The notes beneath the pieces were generated by a model. That model did not search any database and had not been told where the DNA came from. It was given only the letters and a program-made list of their open reading frames with translations. From Galeruca laticollis (Eukaryota > Arthropoda > Insecta > Coleoptera > Chrysomelidae), in assembly GCA_963921935.1 (NCBI GenBank), contig OY998175.1:155122809-155186808 (forward strand): 64,000 nucleotides of DNA. Direction: 5' to 3'. Of this stretch, positions 56,665 through 64,000 are shown one piece after another; within the stretch, counting starts at the first letter, position 1, and each line of letters opens with the position of its first letter. Position numbers and translations under genes: made by a program.

Positions 56665-59600
56665 CAAGATCTGTAGAAAGGGTAGGTTGCCTGGATAACG
56701 GATGGCGGAAGCGACGGAGGAGGGAGTGATTACGTCACTCAGACGACAGAACCGAGTTTGCATGCATGTTGCGTTATTTGAAATTCTATAAACTATTCAT
56801 TTGTGAACTTATTTTTATTATTATTCAGTGTAAAAAGTATTAAGAAAAGAGATTTGATTGACATCCTGTGGAATTTAAGGTTTGTTATAACTTTCAATCC
56901 TTATTTAACTTTTCATTTAAAACATTTTTTTCTAATTTATTTAGATGAGCGGTGGTAATATTTGTGCCATTGCTACATGTAAAAGCAATTCAAAAAAGCC
57001 AGATCCAGAATGCGAAAAGGTCATGTTTTTCACGTTCCCTAAAGACCCCAAAATATTTAAAGAGTGGGTCCGAAAGTGTTGCCGGAAAGATGATTGGACT
57101 CCGAAGAATAAAAGAATATGCAGTAAACATTTTCTTTTAACTGATTATGATGATGAAGTGCAAGCTCGTTTAATGAATTATCAACCGAAAAAATTGAAAA
57201 AAACAGGTATGCTTGAAAAAATAATTAAATTTACAAGTAGAAATTTAAATACTATATAGGTATTAATATTAATTTATATATGAATGAAAACTTTATACAG
57301 AAGCATTGTATTGTGTTTGCTTTACTTTGTAATTTTCTTTTAGCCATTCCCACATTATTCTTACCTTTGGGTGTTAATAGAGAACCATCTGAAAGAAATC
57401 ATCGAATGATTAGAAAAGAAAACAAAGAACTAGTAAAGCGTTTAACACAAACTGCAGAAAAAACTGGAGCAGATGATAACAATTCTATGGATATTTCAGA
57501 CCTTCCATCCACAAGTTACGAAAGTGAACATGATATTTGGGAAAGAAAATTTGCTTTATTGAAACAAGAAAATGAGCAGCTAAAGAAAACAATTTTGAAT
57601 CACGAAAACAACGAAAATATTTTGAAATTGAGTATCTCCAATTTAGAACAGGAAATTAAGAAATACAATTTTGAAAAAAACAGTAGTCTTTAAGGAAAAA
57701 TTAAGTTGGCCTTGCAACATATTTTAACACCAAATCAAGTTGAAATTGCCTTAAAAAAGAAAACCAAGGCTCGATGGACACAGGATGAACTATCCAAAGC
57801 TTTTACACTAAGATATTTTAGTAAGAGGTCATATATTTATCTACGAAAAACTCTGCATTATCCACTACCAGGATTATCTACTTTGCAACAGTGGGCTTCC
57901 CATATTGATTTAACACATGGAGTTTTAGAAGATGTCTTACGCATTATGGGAATTGCAGGTCAGACCAAAAATTCTCGTTTTAGGGCAACTGTATTATGCT
58001 TTGATGAAATGAAGGTGTCTTCTTTATATGAATATCATCAGAAAGAAGACGAAATTCTGGGACCACATCAATATGTCCAGGTTATTATGGCACGCGGATT
58101 GTTTAGTAACTGGAAACAACCTGTTTACATTGGGTTCGATCAAAAAATGAACAAAGAACTTCTTGAAAATATAATTACTCGTTTACACAAAATTAAATAT
58201 AATGTTCTAGCTTGCAATTCCGACTGTGGTGGAGGCAATCAAGGATTATGGAAGGAAATTGATATTACAATTGACAAAACCTATTCATACCATCCAGTTA
58301 CAAAAAATCCCATTTACTTCTTTGCTGATGCCCCACATTTAATGAAATTACTGCGAAACTGGTTTTTAGATAGTGGATTTGTATTAAAAGATGGCACTAA
58401 AATTCTTAAAGATTGTGTAAAGGATTTGATTGAGACCACTCGATCAGAAATAACTTCATGTTACAAACTAACGCCATTACATATTAATGTCGAGAAGACT
58501 CAAAGACAAAATGTAAAACTGGCAGCTCAGTTATTTTCAAACACCACAGCAACTGCACTAAAATTATACTTGCCTGGTGTCGATAAAAAAAACACAGCAA
58601 AAGTGGCTGATTTTTTTGAGATGGTTAATAATTGGTTTGATGTGATGAATTCCTATTCAATTTCAGCAAATGTACCTACAAAAAAGCCATACGGTCTCAG
58701 TATGGATTTACAAGATGAGATTTTAGAAAAAATGTCTTCCACCGTCTTTGAAATGAGATGCATTGGCAAGAAAAGTTTGCAGGTCTTTCAAAAGGGAATA
58801 ATAATTACTACCAAATCACTTCGAGCTCTGTTCTCGGCAGTGAGAGAAGAATTTCAGATAAAGTACATCTTAACTCATAGACTAAATCAAGACTGCCTGG
58901 AAAACTTTTTTTCTCAGGTAAATATATATTGATTTTAAGTTCTAAATGTAGTACAATTCATGCGACTTACTTTTTGTAAATTAAAACATTTTATTTTAGT
59001 TAAGAACTCGAGGAGGATTACACGATCATCCTTCTCCCCTTAATGCTCTATATCGGGTCAGAATGATTTTACTTGGGAAAAATCCTGGATTAGTTTCAAA
59101 ACATTCTAATACAGGAACTTCCCCAGGATTGCAGGATGAGGAATATTTATTGTCAAGTATATTTAAACAAGCAAGTCTTGGGCATATTGACATTCCTGAA
59201 GAAAGTATGGAAATGGAAGTGGCTGAAAAGCCCATATTAGATAATGATACCACTACATCATCTAGCAGTACCCATTCCAGTGCAACAGGGGAGTCTGAAA
59301 AAGATGGTTTGGCCTATATTGCTGGATATTTGGCCAAAAAACATAATTTGAAATATCCGCATTTAGGTCAGTACACATACCAAGCTGAAGAAGCAAACAC
59401 CCTACATAGTTATAGCATGCCTTCGTGGATACAAAGCTTATCATTTGGAGGTTTAACCCAACCGTCTGACGAATGGACACGACAGGTTGCGTTGATGGAT
59501 AACTATTTCCAAAAGTTTCATAAACAAGAATTTTGTGATAGAAAAAGTGTTATAAAGAAAACCACTGAATATATTGCTACCAAAGTAACTGATGTGCCAA

Positions 59601-60175
59601 AGGAACTTATCAATTCATTCTCCAGACAAAGAATATTTGTTCGTATCAAATTTTTAAATTTAAAAAAAGATAAAAATAAATCATTAAAAAGGAAAGTTCT
59701 TATTGATCATTCACAAAGAAAGACATTGAAAAAATTTAAGAGAATTGTTAATTGACTTTCTTTGTCTGTTTTATTTCTTTTGAAATCTACCACATTTGTT
59801 AAAAAAATCTTTACAATATTAAATATATGTTTTAAATTACATAGCATTTACTTTCCCCCTTTATTTAATAGCCTTTGAAGTTCAAACAAGATTACAGTCA
59901 TTCAATTGAAGTTTTAAAATGAATTAGGTAACTGTTTTTTATTATTTTGGTAACATTAGAAGTTATATTGCAATGTATCAGACATTTTCACAGCATTATT
60001 CAATTTTTATAAGGTACTTATCAACATTAATATACCTTAATTTTATTCTATAACATGCATTCAATTAAATAGGGAATTTAAACCCAGTCGTCTGGATGAC
60101 GTATTGCCGCGCTTGAAATTCGAGCATCTGATTGGTCCAAAGTTACCAGGCAACCTATCCTTTCTACTAATCTTG
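56665..60175 (+). mobile_element. P element, nearly complete
   Basis: Inverted ends: CAAGATCTGTAGAAAGGGTA (56665) and the mirrored CAAGATTAGTAGAAAGGATA (60175), continuing as GGTTGCCTGG; about 33 bp with few mismatches. Inside lies a three-exon transposase gene. The 8-bp target duplication expected of P elements is not found (TTCAACAA left, GGTAGATC right), which suggests that flanks changed afterwards. Confidence 0.85.
56945..59755 (+). pseudogene. P-element transposase, three exons, one premature stop
   Basis: Exon 1 (56945-57206): THAP zinc finger, Cys 7 and 12 (CAIATC), Trp (KEWVRKCC) and RICSKHF. Intron 57207-57343 (GT...TTTTAG). Exon 2 (57344-58917): AIPTLFLP, a leucine-zipper-like coil, then the RNase H-like core with LCFDEMKV, CNSDCGGGNQGLW and a GTP-domain-like insertion. 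Intron 58918-58999. Exon 3 (59000-59755): LRTRGGLHDHPSPLNALYR, YIAGYLAKKH and a basic end. All junctions keep frame; the total is about 860 codons. The only defect seen is TAA at 57691-57693, in frame. Function would be cut-and-paste transposition with GTP. Confidence 0.88.
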
Positions 60176-60609
60176 GGTAGATCCTTCGTTGTCTCTTTCT
60201 TTAATAAAGAGATATAAACACAGATAACAATAATGATCTACCTAAACCGGGTTACCTTCGAAAAATGCCTAAGGAAGGCATTGCCCCGCGTATGTATGCA
60301 CCCCTGCATACTTATTCGGTATTGTGTGGTGTGTTGCCCATTGTAAAGTTTGCATGGGCGCGTGTTTGGGTGAGTAAAAAAACCCTCTAAAATTATTCAT
60401 GAGAAATAATAATAAATATCTTGTTGGGTTCATGACAGAAAGTCCGAAAAATATCCGCAAAGTTTAAAGATCCGCCAAATATCCGCCATCATAAAAAAAG
60501 TCCGAAAATCGGACAATTAAGAACACTACTCCAAAATGTGTGGTTATCATAGACAAATAAAGTTTATTTCTCTATGGTGGTTATGTTTATGTATACATTA
60601 GAACTAATA
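59756..60609. other. P-element 3' region and spacer
   Basis: 59756-60175 is the 3' untranslated part and end of the P element. 60176-60609 is non-coding; it has small inverted pairs (GGTAGATC at 60177, GATCTACC at 60236; AAATGCCT/AGGCATT near 60265). Confidence 0.5.
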
Positions 60610-61912
60610 CAGTATCCGCCAAAATAAACAGTACCAAAAATAAAAATTAATTTTCAATTTCTGTAATGTAAGTGTTCAAAATGTTCACCATTTCGACGCA
60701 AACAAGCTTCATATTTGTAAGTCAATAAACATATTTATAAAAAGTGGTTGATGTAACTGCCGAAAAATATTTTGTATTCTTTCCCGTAGTTCGGCAATAT
60801 TCGCCGGCGGATTTTCCGAGTGGAATATTTTGTCCTTCATTATGCCCCAAGTGAATGCGTCAGGTGGCGTCAGATCAGGTGAATGAGAAGGATATTCGAA
60901 GTCTGTTCCCCGAGAAATTATTCTATTATCGAAATGCTGACGGAGTAAGTCTAAGGTGCGCACAGCTGTATGGCTCGTTGCACCATCTTGTTGGAACCAT
61001 TGTGTGCGAAACTGTAGATTTCGTGCACGGCAAAAGTTATTTAGATCTCTCACAAAATGTATAATAATTTTCTCTCTATAACGCTCTTGGTTGGCAGTAA
61101 GTGGATTCTGATTATCATCTTCAACGAAATAAGGACCAATCATTCCATGACCAGATACCGCGCACCAAACGGTAACTCGAAGACTGTGGAGTGGTTTCTC
61201 TACAATGACATCAGGACGTTCAAATCCAAGGAATCTGGTTGTTTGTCGATTAATATAGCCGCTAAGATGAACGTGACTCTCGTCTGAAAACCATATGTTT
61301 TTCAAAAATTCGGGATCTTCGTAAATTAAACTCAACATGCGACCACAGTAAATTTCTCTTGCACGTTTGTCCGCAGCATTTAGTCGTTGTCCAACTTGAA
61401 TACGGTATGGATAACCACCAATTGATTTGAACATGCAACGTAAAGACGTTTCACTAATGTTGAGTTTACATGCAGTTCTTACAAGACTTCTTTGAGGTGA
61501 TTGCACAACTTGGTTGAAAACACGTCCTTCATTTTCGTTAGTGCATACTGTTTTTCGACGACCTGAAGAACCTTTACGTTGACACAATACACTACCAGTG
61601 CGACGAAATTTTTCAACAACAGCTAACATCACACTTTTACTAGGAGCTGCTTTATTAAATTTTTGTTGATATTTTATTGACACCTGTTCTAAGCTTGGAC
61701 CATCATTACGACCTTTTCCGTATGAACGAAAATAATGCTCTACCAAAAAAACTTTTTCTTCCGTTGTTAGAACCATTTTTAAATCAAATTTAACTGCAGC
61801 GTACTATTAATATATCAATTAATGACAATTAAGTCAAATATGACAAATCCTTATTACATAAATAACTCCACAGCACTCTCTGTTCCGGTACTGTTTATTT
61901 TGGCGGATACCG
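60610..61912 (-). mobile_element. Tc1/mariner-superfamily element, nearly intact
   Basis: Ends of 26 bp match at 25 positions in inverted order (60610-60635 and 61887-61912; inner part ATAAACAGTACC), flanked by TA on each side (60608-60609 and 61913-61914). 1.3 kb with one gene. Probably a recent arrival. Confidence 0.9.
60709..61776 (-). CDS. Mariner-type transposase
   Basis: 355 codons from ATG 61776. The N-terminus has two helix-turn-helix regions (FLVEHYFRSYGKG of the DUF4817 kind; then RRKTVCTNENEGRV and VRTACKLNISETSLR). Catalytic core: WFSDESHVHLSGY (first Asp), WFQQDGATSHTA (second Asp), HSPDLTPPDAFTWG (third Asp, about 36 residues later, so D,D-D). The usual C-terminal tail (EACLRRNGEHFEHL) is readable in another frame at 60660-60725, so a small indel near 60725 truncates or replaces the last 20 residues or so. 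Cut-and-paste activity is possible but doubtful. Confidence 0.88.
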   Translation of the reverse strand: MVLTTEEKVFLVEHYFRSYGKGRNDGPSLEQVSIKYQQKFNKAAPSKSVMLAVVEKFRRTGSVLCQRKGSSGRRKTVCTNENEGRVFNQVVQSPQRSLVRTACKLNISETSLRCMFKSIGGYPYRIQVGQRLNAADKRAREIYCGRMLSLIYEDPEFLKNIWFSDESHVHLSGYINRQTTRFLGFERPDVIVEKPLHSLRVTVWCAVSGHGMIGPYFVEDDNQNPLTANQERYREKIIIHFVRDLNNFCRARNLQFRTQWFQQDGATSHTAVRTLDLLRQHFDNRIISRGTDFEYPSHSPDLTPPDAFTWGIMKDKIFHSENPPANIAELRERIQNIFRQLHQPLFINMFIDLQI

Positions 61913-61924
61913 TAATATGTCAAA

Positions 61925-62255
61925 GGTAGTCGTTCCACTTGGCAACTCTGGAGAAAATGTAGTAGACGAGTCGAATCATCGTGAATATGGTTTTTAAGGA
62001 CCATGTGAGCGATGAGAGTGAGAGAGTACTCCTAACGATGAGTATTCGTGCACGAGCACTCTCTTATGTTGCAGAATAGAGCACCTGGTGGTGACCCCTA
62101 TTCTGTAACTCAAACGAGAGATCGTGCACGACTATTCATTGGTATGAGTACTCTCTCACTCCTCACTCACATAATTCTTAAAACCGTATTCACGATGAAT
62201 CGGCGACTCCACTACATTTGGCTCAGCGTTGCCAAATGGAACGGCCAGTTTTGAC
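61925..62255. mobile_element. Long palindromic MITE
   Basis: Two arms of about 160 bp pair: GTTCCACTTGGCAAC/GTTGCCAAATGGAAC, GAATCATCGTGAATA/TATTCACGATGAATC, GAGAGAGTACTC/GAGTACTCTCTC, CGTGCACGA. The spacer is AGCACCTGGTGGTGACCC. Inner arms end in CTATTCTG-type text resembling the Harbinger end family. No coding. Confidence 0.8.
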
Positions 62256-62423
62256 CTACTATTTAGTAGTTTAAATGTACTTCAGGTTATATGAGGATAA
62301 GAAACTAAGAAATATTTTGAGATTCTGTTGTTGTCCAACGTTGTTATTGTGGGTGATTTGAGATTGTGTGTATATTTCAGTTTTGTGTATTAGTTATATA
62401 CTATATTAAAAAAGACGATAATA

Positions 62424-62510
62424 ATGTTGTGTAAAGCACAAAAAACATTCTTAATAGAGTTTATCAACAATCATCCAGAATTGCGTAATGGAAAATTTAC
62501 GCCAAATTAA
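62424..62510 (+). pseudogene. Myb/SANT-like domain start, Harbinger-associated
   Basis: 28 codons MLCKAQKTFLIEFINNHPEL then RNGKFTPN before a stop. LIEF...HPELR.GKF is the first helix region of the MADF/Myb-SANT-like proteins that accompany Harbinger transposases. The stop may mark an exon end or decay. Confidence 0.4.
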
Positions 62511-62689
62511 AAACCACAAAAACAAAACGTGTTAACTCTTCTCTAAAAATAAACAACAAATAAAAACTAAGTCTGTACTGTGAACTAAATCACTTCTTCA
62601 ATTAAAATTAAACCTGTTTACTGTTTGATTAACAACATAGAAAACTCGTTGATTATGATTAATCTTTGATTTTTGAGGTTAAGTTAAAG

Positions 62690-62945
62690 GACAAAAATAA
62701 AACGGTCCTTGTCATCATTTTATTGGCCTCTTATTTATATTCATTATGTGACTAAAAACATTATGCGCAAGTCCGTTCTCTTACTCTCCTGCTTTTACCC
62801 AGTAGAGTAGTCGCATAGGAGTATGTGAACACTCTCCTACCTTAGAGAATACGGATTTATAATTTTTAGGAGAGTGGCATGCGCAGTAACGCTTAATTGC
62901 GAGAGAGAACTCGTGGGCGAGCTCTCGCTTGAGTTACAGAATGCA
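62690..62945 (-). repeat. Harbinger-type right end
   Basis: Inverted counterpart of 53640-53840 (see there). The outermost bases (CGAGAGCTC, GTAACTC) do not reach a GGGCCC-type terminus, so the end is degraded. Confidence 0.6.
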
Positions 62946-64000
62946 TGTTTCCATTCCGCCATCCATCTCGCCATCATAGGCAGAATAAGACGTTCTGATT
63001 GGTTGCGTTGTATGGGTTAAGTTAGTGCTGAGATCGTGGTCAGAATTGAAAGCGGAGTGTCGAGATCGACGGCGGAATAGAAATCTGCTTAAAGCATGAT
63101 TTCCTATGGAAATAATAAACACATGCAATGTTCATAATAGTATTTATTGTATTAAGTGATAGTATATAAACAATGGAAAGAAGTTAAACCTTAAGTACTG
63201 ACGAAAATAAATTGATTTTTTGCAAAAATTGTAATATTTTATATAAAATTTACTTTAAAGATTTAGTACATATATTATATTGAGATAGTATAAATTATTT
63301 AAACAGAACATCATTTTAATAAGCATTTATTATCAGATGATACAAAAACAAATAAAATATAAAATTGACACATTTTAAACGTGATTAACTATTGACTAAA
63401 CGAAAAAAGGCAGAAACGTGCGGTTTCCACCAATGAGTTTGATATTTCAAAAAGTTTTTCCCCAATAACATTAAAAAAATTTCCCAGTTGTACAGGACGA
63501 GGAAAAAAATTGGCTATTTTCAAAAAAAATACTTGATTTATTTAAATAGAATACCTTGTATATATTTTTACTTCATTCGAAAGCTGGGTTCTTTAGCTTT
63601 TTAAAAATGTCAGCATGTTTAATTTAATTTGTACAAATAAAGAAGGTACGTGAATTTTTGTGAGTGCGTGCATTCTTATTAATTTCCATATTGCCAGCAG
63701 ATTTTCAATTTTTTAAAGTAACGGATTTTCTGCATTTTTAATTTTTTTGTCATTTATATACTGAAATAAGTAGCGTTTGGTAACTTCTACTTATTTCACG
63801 CACGCACTCATAAAAATTCTATTAGACCTGGCAGTCTATCCTAAAAAATAAGAGAATTGGTCAAATAGGTACAACAAAATCAAATTTATACCAATTGTAA
63901 CTTTTTCTGTTAGGTATAGAAAATAAATGTTTTGACATTTCTGCATAATAAAGAATATACGAATTTCGGCAAAGACAACCTGATATACTTAACAAATTTT
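62946..64000. other. Non-coding end of window with an inverted repeat
   Basis: No coding signal. GAATTTTTGTGAGTGCGTGC (63652-63671) pairs with GCACGCACTCATAAAAATTC (63800-63819), a MITE-like foldback of about 170 bp. Confidence 0.55.

Noticed and set aside
60176..60245. GGTAGATC...GATCTACC as the target duplication of the P element
   Set aside because: The pair is inverted, not direct, and lies on one side only.

Overview
The window reads as insect (arthropod) repeat-rich DNA. It is AT-rich, and I found no convincing host gene, rRNA or functional tRNA in 64 kb. Nearly every coding signal is a transposable element, in both orientations, often nested or cut. P elements with THAP domains, env-bearing Ty3/gypsy (errantivirus-like) elements, piggyBac, Harbinger, hAT, pogo, mariner and Helitron together fit an insect; the species cannot be told from this window. 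The mixture of dense, mutually inserted fragments would suit heterochromatin or a piRNA-type cluster (inference).

Layout. 1-1925: fragment of an errantivirus-like element on the minus strand. 1995-12034: piggyBac remnant (TTAA end at 1995, transposase N-terminus at 11638-12034) split by an errantivirus-like element (2100-10024, itself carrying a Tc1/mariner-type MITE at 7347-7793) and by a P-like element (10065-11432) with an 8-bp target duplication. 12035-13223: block A, a divergent relative of the giant LTR described next, on the minus strand, abutting Helitron copy 1 (13224-14059). 15258-26232: an 11-kb Ty3/gypsy element with 2.7-kb LTRs lying in a (TA)n array. 26286-30473: two more LTR relatives (B and C; C holds a Harbinger remnant). 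30568-32149: Helitron copy 2. 32457-36560: non-LTR, copia and piggyBac remnants.

36770-40480: foldback MITEs, a possible tyrosine-recombinase fragment and a dead pogo-like transposase. 41189-53448: a transposon with TACGTA-rich ends, two minus-strand genes, a GG target duplication and its own empty site preserved in a neighbouring tandem repeat; a young errantivirus-like element (46124-53104, ATAT duplication) sits inside it. 53566-62945: probable remains of one large Harbinger element (inverted ends, transposase piece near the left, Myb/SANT-like piece near the right) filled by hAT, MITE, P-element (56665-60175), mariner (60610-61912) and palindromic insertions. 62946-64000 holds only a short inverted repeat.

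The most unusual structure is the giant-LTR family. Its LTR end carries a tandem series of degenerate tRNA-Lys primer-binding-site copies, an upstream antisense tRNA-Lys-like block, and exon-like open segments with splice-like borders. Three diverged relatives in the window share parts of this organisation. Several (TA)n arrays mark the edges of these elements and of the Helitrons.
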